DNA of 50,944 bases from an uncultured Lachnospiraceae bacterium (lineage in GTDB: Bacteria; Bacillota; Clostridia; Lachnospirales; Lachnospiraceae), in contig CAKRQV010000017.1 of the NCBI GenBank assembly GCA_934394565.1, forward strand, positions 1 through 50,944, in the 5' to 3' direction. Below are positions 1 through 8,158 of this stretch, piece by piece. The stretch's first letter is position 1; every line of letters starts with the position of its first letter. The notes below the pieces were generated by a model. It was not told where the DNA came from, made no database searches, and saw nothing but the letters and a program-made list of their open reading frames with translations. A program made the translations under genes and the position numbers.

Positions 1-32
1 AAAACGTAAAAAAGGCTTTAAATATAGTAACA

Positions 33-58
33 GGGCGGGATTCATAAGAATCCCACCC
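33..58. terminator. Hairpin at the window edge
   Basis: Inverted repeat with arms GGGCGGGATTC and GAATCCCACCC around an ATAA loop, with one C-A mismatch. No clear T-run follows on either strand, so it may be a weak terminator of the DUF1275 gene (minus strand) or of a gene beyond the edge. Confidence 0.3.
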
Positions 59-202
59 CAAAACTTGACATAGAGCCCAAAAAAGCTGGTTTGCTGTCTT
101 TACAGGCAACATACAACATTTCTGTTTCTTTTTTACTCACGTTTTATCTGTTGGATTTTTTGTTTTTCAACTGTTTTTACTCACTGTGCGCATTTTTTCA
201 GC

Positions 203-883
203 CTACATATGTTCTTTCTGCATCATCAGCCCGGCTACAGCCAGCAGTGTACAGGATACCCAGATGGCCTTCAGTCCGATATGCACTGAGCAGACACCTC
301 CGATACCCGCGCCGACGGCAAACAGTAAAATAATGCCATAATAATGCAGTGTCTTATGCAGGGCCGGCCACTGTCTGTCACGGATAAACATGGACAGACT
401 CTCCGTTCCGCTTCTTAAGTTGCCGATACACATCGTACTGGCATAAGCATATCCATTCACTTTACGGAAGCTCTGTACCTGCATAGCGCAGGCAAAAGAC
501 ACCAGCATCGTGGCCGCCAGATTATATTCGGCCGGAATAAAGCCTACCAGTAACAGCAAAACCACTTCCATTACGATGATGATCTGCCGCCAGTGGATCT
601 TTGTTGCCGTCTTATACGCATGTCCGATCCGCTCCGCCACAAACACACCAAGGGCAAAAGCAAACAGTGGAAACAGATAATGTATTCCCTCTTTCCATTC
701 TCCCATCATAAAATGCTGGCTCATCAGCACCACATTCCCTGTCTGGGCATTGGAGAATACTTTATTTCTGACATTGTAGGTATAGGCATCCTGAAAGCCA
801 CCGGAAATCGCCAATATTGCACTCAGCAGAAATGTTTCCGATGTCTGGATCAGTTGCTGTTCTTTTTTTATATCCAGTTTCAT
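203..883 (-). CDS. DUF1275 (YoaK-like) integral membrane protein
   Basis: Predicted multi-pass inner-membrane protein of the DUF1275/YoaK family. The family is widespread, and its transported substrate or role is not settled. The sequence shows the family's N-terminal block (GGFQDAYTYNVRNKVFSNAQ, then TGN) followed by about six hydrophobic segments. A second conserved region reads MQVQSFRKVNGYAYASTMCIGN. The frame stays open for 35 residues further upstream, but that extension is rich in Lys, Arg and Cys and is not membrane-like. I chose the ATG at 883 because it leads straight into MKLDIKKEQQ, just before the family domain, with an AAGGG about 11 bases upstream. It stands alone, with no obvious operon partner. 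Confidence 0.8.
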   Translation of the reverse strand: MKLDIKKEQQLIQTSETFLLSAILAISGGFQDAYTYNVRNKVFSNAQTGNVVLMSQHFMMGEWKEGIHYLFPLFAFALGVFVAERIGHAYKTATKIHWRQIIIVMEVVLLLLVGFIPAEYNLAATMLVSFACAMQVQSFRKVNGYAYASTMCIGNLRSGTESLSMFIRDRQWPALHKTLHYYGIILLFAVGAGIGGVCSVHIGLKAIWVSCTLLAVAGLMMQKEHM

Positions 884-1093
884 CTGTCTTTTTCCCTTCA
901 CATTCTCTTCAGATCCCGCAATGTTTCTTTTGCAATTTCTTTTGCAACAATTCGCCGGATCCTTTCTATCCACATAATGCATAGCCATCTGCAGATATCT
1001 CGCAAGCAGTCCATTTTAACTTTATACCAGCAGAAAAATCCGACACATTGTAAAAACAACAGTGCCGGACTTTCTCATACGTTCAAAATATCT

Positions 1094-1330
1094 TTATGCT
1101 ATCAGAAACGGCTGGATATCTTTTTCCAGTGCTTCCATATTCTGATATCCGATCGGTACTTTCAATTCCAGTACACGATTTAAATCGATGGATAAAATTC
1201 CCATCAGAGAACGTGCATCTACACTGTAGCGTCCTGCAGCAATATCTAATGAACCATCGTATTTTGAAATCTTTTTAACAAACTCGCCAACTTTTTCAAT
1301 ACTGTTTAAAGATAATTTGAAAGTCTCCAT
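1094..1330 (-). CDS. HPr-like protein lacking the phosphorylatable histidine
   Basis: A 78-residue protein with the size and pattern of HPr, the phosphocarrier of the sugar phosphotransferase system. The regulatory-serine region is kept: ARSLMGILSI (residues 39-48) matches the AKSIMG block around HPr Ser46, so Ser41 is the equivalent. The active-site loop is not kept. Where HPr has GIHARPA, this protein has SIEKVGE, which puts Glu12 at the His15 position, and there is no histidine anywhere in the chain. It therefore cannot relay phosphate from enzyme I. A regulatory role through Ser41 is possible but is inference. It has a strong RBS (GAGGAGGAG) and is a single-gene unit. Confidence 0.75.
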   Translation of the reverse strand: METFKLSLNSIEKVGEFVKKISKYDGSLDIAAGRYSVDARSLMGILSIDLNRVLELKVPIGYQNMEALEKDIQPFLIA

Positions 1331-1474
1331 AATAACTCCTCCTCAAACTTTCAGATTAGAAACAAACTTCCAACTCTTTTGTTTCCCGAGTACTTTATCA
1401 GAAACAGCCGGCAAATTTCATCAGATTTCTTAGAGGTTTTTATCTTTCTTATATTTTTTACATGTTTTTTTGTA

Positions 1475-2719
1475 TCATTTCATATTCTCTGCTGTTTTTT
1501 CCACAGTATACATATCCCGGTATTCTCTTGGTGTCACGCCCGTAATCTTGCGAAATACAGTGCTGAAATGGCTCTGCGAACTGAAATTCAACGCAAACGC
1601 AATCTCCTGCAGAGAATTTTCTGTATACAGCAGCATGCTCTGCGCTGCCTTCACTTTCTCTTCCAGAACATACCGCCGGATCGTCTTTCCCGTACTCTTG
1701 TGAAACAAAAAAGAAAGATAGTCAGGATTGACAGCGAACTGTTCCGCCATATCACTGACTTTGATTTCCGACTGCAGGTTGCGAAATACATAATCTTTGA
1801 CCCGGCCCACAATTGGATGTGGCAACTCTTCTTTTGTCTTTTGCTGCTGTACCATACCGGCCAGTTTATATTCAGCTTCCCGCATGACCGCCTCGATCTG
1901 TTCTGGCTGTGTCAGTGCTTCTGCCATACGAATATAGCTGTCGCTGACTGTAAAGGCTGTCTCGGCGTTGATTCCACCGCTGATGGAGGCCCGGGAAGCC
2001 AGTGTAATGATGGCGATCGCTATATTTTTTGCCTGCCGCACCGCATCCGTAGATAAAATCCCCCTCTCACCCACAGTCGGTTCAGCGATCACCTGACGCA
2101 GTCCTTCGATATCGCCCTCCTGTATGCTCTTTAATTCACGTACTTCCTGATTGTACGGAGTATGGGCAATCTCCTGTTCCTGCCGACTGATGATCGTCTC
2201 CACAAGATTCTGCTCCAGTCGGTTCTTTAACTCGCTGCTCATAAAGTTGCGTTCCCACAGTTCATCCATCGTCAGTTTTATACCTGTCAGCAGATGGAAA
2301 AGCATCAGCACACTGGAAAAAAAATACTCTCTTGAACAGTAGGGCAGCCGAAACTCATCCGCAGGATTCAGATGATGGTTCTGGATCACGGACCGGTTTA
2401 ATTCCGCTGTCACAGGCACCATACTAACAGGTCCGATGATTATTGTGCAGCCATACTCCATGGTCATCACCACATACACGATCTGTTCACAATCGTAATA
2501 TAGATGCGGACAATCCTTCCAGCCATATCCAAACAGTACACGAAAGAAATCCGTATCCCACATTACCGGATCTTTGTCATCATCCAGAGAACCGTATTTC
2601 TCCAGAATATAACCATCTTTGTCAAATACACGAATGATGGCATGCATCTGCACAACAAATTTGCTCATGATATAACTAAAATCAAGTTTCTGGCTGATAC
2701 AGTCATCCAGATTCAACAT
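1475..2719 (-). CDS. AraC-family transcriptional regulator
   Basis: A 414-residue regulator. Residues 1 to about 290 form a sensor region without a recognised catalytic motif; it carries the patches FGYGWKDCPHLYYDCEQI and GCTIIIGPVS. Residues about 305-405 form the two-helix-turn-helix AraC DNA-binding domain, seen in IKVSDMAEQFAVNPDYLSFL and, in the second motif, SSQSHFSTVFRKITGVTPREY. The start ATG at 2719 has an AGGAGG-type RBS. The gene is divergent from the DUF421 gene, with an inverted repeat between them. The YesN-like architecture suggests response to a small molecule; the ligand and targets cannot be read from sequence. Confidence 0.85.
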   Translation of the reverse strand: MLNLDDCISQKLDFSYIMSKFVVQMHAIIRVFDKDGYILEKYGSLDDDKDPVMWDTDFFRVLFGYGWKDCPHLYYDCEQIVYVVMTMEYGCTIIIGPVSMVPVTAELNRSVIQNHHLNPADEFRLPYCSREYFFSSVLMLFHLLTGIKLTMDELWERNFMSSELKNRLEQNLVETIISRQEQEIAHTPYNQEVRELKSIQEGDIEGLRQVIAEPTVGERGILSTDAVRQAKNIAIAIITLASRASISGGINAETAFTVSDSYIRMAEALTQPEQIEAVMREAEYKLAGMVQQQKTKEELPHPIVGRVKDYVFRNLQSEIKVSDMAEQFAVNPDYLSFLFHKSTGKTIRRYVLEEKVKAAQSMLLYTENSLQEIAFALNFSSQSHFSTVFRKITGVTPREYRDMYTVEKTAENMK

Positions 2720-2830
2720 AGACAGACCTCCTTTTTTTCTTTATCCTACCATATCTGTCGGCAAGCGGTAAACAAAAAACAGCTTCTTTTGCATATTTTT
2801 TTATGGTGCTGCGGATACTGTAGACAGTTG

Positions 2831-2867
2831 CAGACATGTACTTTTTTCCATGTACATGACTGGTCTG
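2831..2867. repeat. Inverted repeat in a divergent intergenic region
   Basis: CATGTAC (2835-2841) and GTACATG (2852-2858) form a perfect 7-bp inverted repeat. Outer arms CAGAC (2831-2835) and GTCTG (2863-2867) extend it. It lies between the divergent AraC-type regulator and DUF421 genes, about 40 bp before the DUF421 start. It could be an operator or a leader hairpin. Confidence 0.4.
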
Positions 2868-2905
2868 CCTCTGCATCTATATGGAAATGCAAAAAAGGAG
2901 TATCT

Positions 2906-3613
2906 ATGGACTATATTACCATTTTATCACAGACACTTTTATCTTTTGTCGTGCTGTTCATTCTTGCCCGGTTAAGCGGCTACCGGCAGATTTCCCAGAT
3001 GAGCATGTTTGACTATATCAATGGCATCACCATCGGCTCTATCGCCGCTGAAATGGCTACAGGACTGGATATGCACTGGTCATATCCGCTGATCGCCATG
3101 GTGGGCTATGGCCTTCTGACGCTCCTCGTCTCCTGTCTCAGCGCACGTTCCCTGAAAATCCGCCGCTTTGTCACCGGGAATCCTCTGGTTTTGCTGCACA
3201 ATGGTAGTATTTACTGGAAAAATCTGAAAAAAGCCCACGTCACTGTCAATGAAATGCTGGAAGAATGCCGGATCAGTGGTTATTTTTCCCTAAACGACCT
3301 GCAGACAATTCTGTTGGAAAGTAATGGGAAATTTAGTTTTATCCCTGCCGCAGGACAGAAACCGGTCACGACCGAAGACCTGCATATCCCAGCGGAGGCA
3401 GACTGCATCCATGCCAACCTGATCATCGATGGTGTGCTCTTAAAGACCAATCTGCAGACTGCGGGCAGAGACGAACACTGGTTAGACAAAAAACTCCGGC
3501 AACAGGGCTTGACCTCTGTAAAAGATGTCTTTCTGGCTGTCTTTGAACAGCCGGATACACTTCTTATCTTTCCTAAAGAGGCCGGTGACCCGCCACCGGA
3601 TATTCTTTCCTGA
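2906..3613 (+). CDS. DUF421 (YetF-like) membrane protein
   Basis: A 235-residue protein of the DUF421/YetF family. It has three N-terminal membrane segments (residues about 5-90), with the family block LARLSGYRQISQMSMFDYI and then GITIGSIAAEMA. A soluble C-terminal domain follows, containing the NEMLEECRISGY region. Family members are poorly characterised; some are linked to spores or the membrane. The open frame begins much earlier, but the ATG at 2906 directly follows an AAAAAAGGAG ribosome-binding site and starts exactly at the first membrane helix. Its stop codon abuts the stop of the convergent DUF2284 gene with no spacer. Confidence 0.85.
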   Translation: MDYITILSQTLLSFVVLFILARLSGYRQISQMSMFDYINGITIGSIAAEMATGLDMHWSYPLIAMVGYGLLTLLVSCLSARSLKIRRFVTGNPLVLLHNGSIYWKNLKKAHVTVNEMLEECRISGYFSLNDLQTILLESNGKFSFIPAAGQKPVTTEDLHIPAEADCIHANLIIDGVLLKTNLQTAGRDEHWLDKKLRQQGLTSVKDVFLAVFEQPDTLLIFPKEAGDPPPDILS

Positions 3614-4150
3614 TCAGTCCAATAAAAAGCAGCTTGTATACGCAATCGTGCATGGACCGTAATAATATTTCATCCCATTATCGGTACAGACCTGATTGAC
3701 CAGCATGCCATAAGATTCCATGGAAGACACTGCCTTTTCCGGGAAACGGCACGGTGTATCCGGATAAGAACAGACCTTACAGATCGTACAGGCTCCGGCT
3801 CCCAGGGCCAGCATATTTGGATACAGCTCCTGCAGTTTTGCTCTGACCGCCATAAAATGCTCTTTATGCGCAGCCTCTGTATCCATCATGGCTTCCACAT
3901 CCATGGAATCCTCCAGCTCACCGACTGTCTGTACCAGAATACCATGTTTGAAAGCCCGCACACGCGCCTCACATTCTTCCAGTGTGCCACATCCGGGCGG
4001 GCAGGACCAGCATTTACCACACATGCCGCAGGTATTATCTTCGCACATCTTGCGGACCTCCGGCAGCAGATGGATCGTATCGCAGTCCAGCTCGCCCACA
4101 TGGGTAAATCCGAGCTCTGTTGCGATTGCCTTTACCTTTTCATAATCCAT
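3614..4150 (-). CDS. DUF2284 cysteine-rich metal-binding protein
   Basis: A 178-residue predicted metal-binding protein of the DUF2284 family. The N-terminal part is dense in cysteine: Cys23, 36, 41, 44, 47, 50, 54 and 60, in the segment CGMCGKCWSCPPGCG. A second cluster reads CTICKVCSYPDTPC. These suggest iron-sulfur or zinc binding. It is the last gene of the minus-strand run activator, methyltransferase, corrinoid protein, DUF2284, and homologues are often found near corrinoid methyltransferase genes. A redox or metal role in corrinoid activation is inference. RBS GGGGG lies 8 bases before the ATG. A terminator-like hairpin separates it from the corrinoid gene upstream. Confidence 0.8.
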   Translation of the reverse strand: MDYEKVKAIATELGFTHVGELDCDTIHLLPEVRKMCEDNTCGMCGKCWSCPPGCGTLEECEARVRAFKHGILVQTVGELEDSMDVEAMMDTEAAHKEHFMAVRAKLQELYPNMLALGAGACTICKVCSYPDTPCRFPEKAVSSMESYGMLVNQVCTDNGMKYYYGPCTIAYTSCFLLD

Positions 4151-4175
4151 TGCAAAAACCCCCTTATATCAGAAA

Positions 4176-4199
4176 AGGCTGCCGGATAACCGACAGCCT
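4176..4199 (-). terminator. Hairpin after the corrinoid protein gene
   Basis: Arms AGGCTG and CAGCCT, with a partly paired CGG/CCG inner stem, lie 19 bp past the corrinoid protein stop. On the minus strand TTTTC follows. It may attenuate read-through into the DUF2284 gene. Confidence 0.55.
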
Positions 4200-4217
4200 G
4201 TTTCCAGTTTTGATAAT

Positions 4218-4859
4218 TTAGCAAGCACCAACCAGCTTTTTAGCCAGAGTAGCTGCGGAAGCAGCATCCTCAGAATATCCGTCAGCACCGATCTCATCAG
4301 CGAATGCCTGTGTAATCGGGGCACCACCAACCATGATCTTGATGTCTTTACGGAAATCTTCTGCGTTCAGAGCTGCAACTGTGTCTCTTAAGGACGGCAT
4401 AGTTGTTGTCAGCAGTGCAGACAGACAGATAACTTTTGTATCCGGGTTCTCTTTGTAGCACTCGATGATCTTCTCGATCGGAACATCAACACCCAGGTCG
4501 ATAACTTCGAATCCAGCGGACTCGATCATCATAGCAACCAGGTTCTTACCGATATCATGAAGGTCACCGGCAACTGTAGCGATGATCAGTTTACCAAGAG
4601 CGCCTGTAGATCCGCTTCCAAGATGCGGTTTCAGAACCTCAACACCTTTCTTCATAGCACGAGCTGCTACCAGCATCTCCGGAACGAAGATCTCGCCGTT
4701 TTTGAACTTCTCACCAACAACTGCCATAGCGTCGATCATACCTTTGTTCAGGATTTCGATCGGCTCACATCCAGCATCCAGAGCTTCCTGTACTGCTTTG
4801 CCAACTAATTTAGCTTTTCCTTTTTCAACTAATGCTGCTACGTCATCAATCTTAGACAT
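4218..4859 (-). CDS. Corrinoid protein of a methyltransferase system (MtgC/MttC-like)
   Basis: A 213-residue methyl carrier that holds a corrinoid (B12-type) cofactor and shuttles methyl between a substrate methyltransferase and a second methyltransferase. Residues 1 to about 85 form the four-helix cap (GEKFKNGEIFVPEMLVAARA). Residues about 88-213 form the Rossmann B12-binding domain with the base-off signature GDLHDIGKN (98-106), in which His101 is the lower cobalt ligand. Length matches the MttC/MtbC type. The ATG at 4859 follows a GGAGGG site; the frame stays open 19 codons upstream without an RBS. It sits 81 bp behind the methyltetrahydrofolate:corrinoid methyltransferase, its likely partner. 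Confidence 0.92.
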   Translation of the reverse strand: MSKIDDVAALVEKGKAKLVGKAVQEALDAGCEPIEILNKGMIDAMAVVGEKFKNGEIFVPEMLVAARAMKKGVEVLKPHLGSGSTGALGKLIIATVAGDLHDIGKNLVAMMIESAGFEVIDLGVDVPIEKIIECYKENPDTKVICLSALLTTTMPSLRDTVAALNAEDFRKDIKIMVGGAPITQAFADEIGADGYSEDAASAATLAKKLVGAC

Positions 4860-4940
4860 AATATTACCCTCCGCTAATAAAATTAATATGTTTTTATTTA
4901 AACAGACAGTCCTCAATGTCTGCTTAAACCATGTGGAAAA

Positions 4941-5993
4941 TTATTTTACCGGACCAATCTCGCCGTCACGGTATGCGCTGATGTAGTTCATGCAGAAATC
5001 ATCTTCGCCAAGTAATGCGATTGTAGCGTAGATCAGACCTTTCAGATCTCTCTCTGCGTACTCGGACGGATATTTCTCCAGCAGGCTTGCTGTCAGAGCG
5101 TCTACATCGTACTCATCATACTCATCCATTTCAGCCTCGATAACTTCATGCTTCAGACCAAGCACTGCGTAAGCCGGAAGAACGTACTTTTTGTTCTTTT
5201 CCTGTACTTTGGTTTCGATCGGAGCCAGATCCATATCAGCCACAACACCACCGGCTGCCTGAATAGCCTCTGTAGCCTCGATCAGACCCATCAGGTCTTT
5301 GTTCAGCGGATCGAAGATAGCGCTGTCCAGACCACAGTTCATAGCCAGAATAGTGAAGCCCTGGTTTACCAGTTTACGAACCGGCAGGTTGAAAGAAATG
5401 TTGCTGACAGCACCTGTGATATGGATATCCGGATACTGTTTTCTGATGGTGCTCATAACTTCTTCGTTCATGGCGATACCATCTTCGGATGTACACAGCA
5501 TTTCGATCAACGGATCGATATGTATACGGCTCGGAGCAATACCATACTCTTTAGCTTTAGCCATCAGGTTATCAAATACTCTCAGTCTGTCAGCTGCAGA
5601 TTTCGGAATACCTGTGTCGTCGCAGAGAAGTGCGGCAACTTCCCACTCTGTATCAGCGATAGCCGGGAACAGGATGTCCACCTTGTCACCCTCCATAGAT
5701 ACGGAGTTGATAAGTCCCGGTCTCTTGCAGTACGGGAAGATCTCTTTCAGTACTACCGGGCTCGGGCTGTCCACTGCGATCGGAAGATCAGTAACTTCCT
5801 GGATACAGTCGATCATCCATTTCAGTGTCTCGACCTCAACATCCTCTTCTACGGATGCACAGCAGTCGATGTAAGTAGAGCCAGCCTCAGCCTGGGCTTT
5901 TGCTCTGGATTTGATCAGCTCTGCGTCTCTGTCAGCGATAGCCTGAGCTACGGACGGAATAGAGCCATTGATTTTCTCACCAATAACAATCAT
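4941..5993 (-). CDS. Methyltetrahydrofolate:corrinoid methyltransferase (MtgA/MetH pterin-binding family)
   Basis: A 350-residue TIM-barrel protein of the dihydropteroate-synthase-like family that moves methyl between corrinoid proteins and tetrahydrofolate. The N-terminus MIVIGEKINGSIPSVAQAIA is the family start. Pterin-binding landmarks are YIDCCAS near residue 42, AVDSPSP near 73, INSVSMEG near 96 and ITGAVSNISFNLP near 194. Its place between a RACo-like activator and a corrinoid protein resembles the mtgA locus used in glycine-betaine demethylation, where it passes methyl to THF. No substrate methyltransferase is next to it. ATG at 5993 has AGGAGG, and a good promoter lies upstream. Confidence 0.88.
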   Translation of the reverse strand: MIVIGEKINGSIPSVAQAIADRDAELIKSRAKAQAEAGSTYIDCCASVEEDVEVETLKWMIDCIQEVTDLPIAVDSPSPVVLKEIFPYCKRPGLINSVSMEGDKVDILFPAIADTEWEVAALLCDDTGIPKSAADRLRVFDNLMAKAKEYGIAPSRIHIDPLIEMLCTSEDGIAMNEEVMSTIRKQYPDIHITGAVSNISFNLPVRKLVNQGFTILAMNCGLDSAIFDPLNKDLMGLIEATEAIQAAGGVVADMDLAPIETKVQEKNKKYVLPAYAVLGLKHEVIEAEMDEYDEYDVDALTASLLEKYPSEYAERDLKGLIYATIALLGEDDFCMNYISAYRDGEIGPVK

Positions 5994-6022
5994 TGATATA
6001 GCCTCCTAAACATTATATGGCT

Positions 6023-6051
6023 ATCATACCACGTTATTGTGAAAAGGTAAA
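6023..6051 (-). promoter_or_regulatory. Promoter of the methyltransferase-corrinoid-DUF2284 run
   Basis: On the minus strand, TTTACC and TATGAT with a 17-bp spacer and a TGG just before the -10 (extended -10). It lies 30 bp upstream of the methyltransferase start and is separate from the activator gene, so these genes can be expressed without the activator. Confidence 0.6.
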
Positions 6052-6134
6052 CAAATATTTTATGCATTCACTATACTAAGTTATTCTTTTTACACAACCC
6101 AGCCGTATGCCAAATTGAATATCCTCTGCATTTT

Positions 6135-7925
6135 TCACACTAATTCATAATCATTCTCATCAAGAAACATCAATTCGTCCACATAGGTGTCGTTGAATGC
6201 CGGATCAGCAGCCAGTTCAAGAAATTCAACTCTCTCGTGCAGGCCGCCACTTCTGTCATATTCCGGCTCATTCAGTACAGCAATCTGCGCACCTTCGCCG
6301 GCGGCATTTCCGATCATATGGATACGGTCAAACAATTCTGCCGGCAGAAGTCCGATCCTGCACGCACTTGAAGCGCGCATATAATTGCCAAATGCTCCGG
6401 CGATCAGGATTTCTTCGATATCCTCGATTTCGATCCCCATCTTCTTGCACAGCAGGATGATACCGGCTGCGATCGCAGCTTTGGCCTGCTGCACTTCTCC
6501 GATATCTTTCTGGGTCAGATAGACATCTTCTGTGATCTTAAAAGCATTTTTACCATCCACTTTGATGATCCGGTCCTGATTTGCGATTGCCTGCTCTGTC
6601 TCCAGCTCATCCGGATCCATCAGACGGCCTGTATCTTCGATAAAGCCCTCTTTTAACAGCATCGCTACGATATCCATCAGACCGGAACCACAGATGCCGA
6701 CCGCTTTTACATTGCCAATCGTACTGTAGACGATCTTCCCCTCTTTCATTTCGATATGATCGACAGCACCTTTGGCACCACGCATGCCGCAGGCGATCTT
6801 TGCCCCCTCAAAAGCAGGGCCTGCTGCGGTGGAGCAGGTGATCATACGGTTTTTGTTACCAAGTACCATCTCTCCATTTGTTCCGATGTCGATCATCAGC
6901 GTCATTTTTTCTCTATGCTCCATATCGCAGGCGATCAGACAGCCAACCGTATCGGCGCCAACGAAACCTGCAATATTCGACAGCATCAAAACGGTGCCCT
7001 CCGGATGAATCTTCAGATTCAGATCACTGGCTTTTGCCATGATATTTTCACGGACAGCCGGATTGTACGGCGCATGCACAAGGGAAGCCGGTGAAATATT
7101 CAAAAACAGATGATGCATACAAGTATTTCCGACAACAGCGATCTGATAAATTTCCGTTCTGGCGATACCGGCCTTGGCAGCCAGTTCACCCAGCATCTCA
7201 TCAAGAGCCTGACGGATACAGCGTGCCAGTTCATCTCCACTGCCATTTTGCAGCACATGATCACTTCTGGCAATCACATCTGCACCAAACTGAGACTGCG
7301 GATTTAGACGGCTTGTCACTGCCAGCTGTTTACCATCCACACTGTCCAGCAGATATCCGACCACCGATGTCGTACCGATATCGAAAGCAGCCAGGTAGCA
7401 TTTCGTTCTTTTTTCTGTCAGGGCCAGTACCCTGTCTTTGCACAGGATCACCTCTGCCTCACGGCCATGGTCTTCCATAAATTTGTAAATAGAAGAGATC
7501 ACTGCCGGAGACGCTGTAAATCCCGACTGAGGACGGCCTGTAGCTGCCGACAATGCCTGTTTTAACAGTTCCCATTCTGAATCGCTCCGACCTATGGCAC
7601 AGCGTTCTCCTTTGACCAGTACATGCTGGATCATCGGCATGATGGGAATCTTTCTTTCTACACCTGTTGTCAGCAGGCTGTGGCCTGTGGCTTTTAAGGA
7701 AGTATCCACTTTCATATCACAGTCCGTATGGATCTGGCAGGCCTTCTGCACACCGTTATACTTTTCACTTTCCACCAGGACAAGGCATTTGCCGCAGGTG
7801 CCATGTCCGCCACAGGGTGCATCCGGCGCCGCCCCCGCATGGATCAATGCATCCAAAAGCGTCAAAGTCTCATTGCTTTTGAAGCTGCGTTTTTCTTTTA
7901 CAAGAGTAATCGTATATTCAGCCAT
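6135..7925 (-). CDS. Reductive activator of corrinoid proteins (RACo-like, DUF4445/ASKHA)
   Basis: A 596-residue ATP-dependent activator that re-reduces inactive Co(II) corrinoid to Co(I). Residues 1 to about 90 form a 2Fe-2S ferredoxin domain with Cys38, 44, 47 and 63 (PCGGHGTCGKC). The rest is the ASKHA ATPase-like DUF4445 region: AAFDIGTTSVVGYLLD near residue 200, SNIAGFVGADTVGC, and LMIDIGTNGEMVLGN, then STAAGPAFEGAKIACGM. The domain order matches RACo and not the 4Fe-4S RamA type. It is first in the corrinoid run, and its likely client is the corrinoid protein at 4218-4859. The ATG at 7925 follows TAGGAGGAAGAT. Confidence 0.92.
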   Translation of the reverse strand: MAEYTITLVKEKRSFKSNETLTLLDALIHAGAAPDAPCGGHGTCGKCLVLVESEKYNGVQKACQIHTDCDMKVDTSLKATGHSLLTTGVERKIPIMPMIQHVLVKGERCAIGRSDSEWELLKQALSAATGRPQSGFTASPAVISSIYKFMEDHGREAEVILCKDRVLALTEKRTKCYLAAFDIGTTSVVGYLLDSVDGKQLAVTSRLNPQSQFGADVIARSDHVLQNGSGDELARCIRQALDEMLGELAAKAGIARTEIYQIAVVGNTCMHHLFLNISPASLVHAPYNPAVRENIMAKASDLNLKIHPEGTVLMLSNIAGFVGADTVGCLIACDMEHREKMTLMIDIGTNGEMVLGNKNRMITCSTAAGPAFEGAKIACGMRGAKGAVDHIEMKEGKIVYSTIGNVKAVGICGSGLMDIVAMLLKEGFIEDTGRLMDPDELETEQAIANQDRIIKVDGKNAFKITEDVYLTQKDIGEVQQAKAAIAAGIILLCKKMGIEIEDIEEILIAGAFGNYMRASSACRIGLLPAELFDRIHMIGNAAGEGAQIAVLNEPEYDRSGGLHERVEFLELAADPAFNDTYVDELMFLDENDYELV

Positions 7926-8000
7926 ATCTTCCTCCTATAACAAAATCGTCTTTTTTTCATCATAGCACATGCGCCATTTTTTTTCATGAGAAGTACAAAA

Positions 8001-8026
8001 AAAAGACAACCGGGAAGTTGTCTTTT
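8001..8026. terminator. Bidirectional-looking terminator after ftsH
   Basis: Perfect 10-bp stem (AAAAGACAAC / GTTGTCTTTT) with a CGGGAA loop, flanked by A-runs and T-runs on both sides. It lies 133 bp past the ftsH stop. I could not interpret the stretch in between. Confidence 0.8.
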
Positions 8027-8158
8027 TTCAGAGAACCATATTCTCTTTTGGTGTAGCAAAAACTATATAATGTATTGGGGGGTTTTTACGGTCTTTATTA
8101 TAGCGGTCTTCTCCCCAAAAGTCTGCACAAAGTTCATAAAAATCAGTATCTGTTTTTG

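Noticed and set aside
1..202. Small plus-strand gene at the left edge
   Set aside because: The frame starting at 91 has no RBS and runs antisense into the DUF1275 gene.
6756..7094. Long antisense open frames inside the activator, ftsH and other genes
   Set aside because: They have no RBS, no recognisable family and lie opposite well-supported genes.
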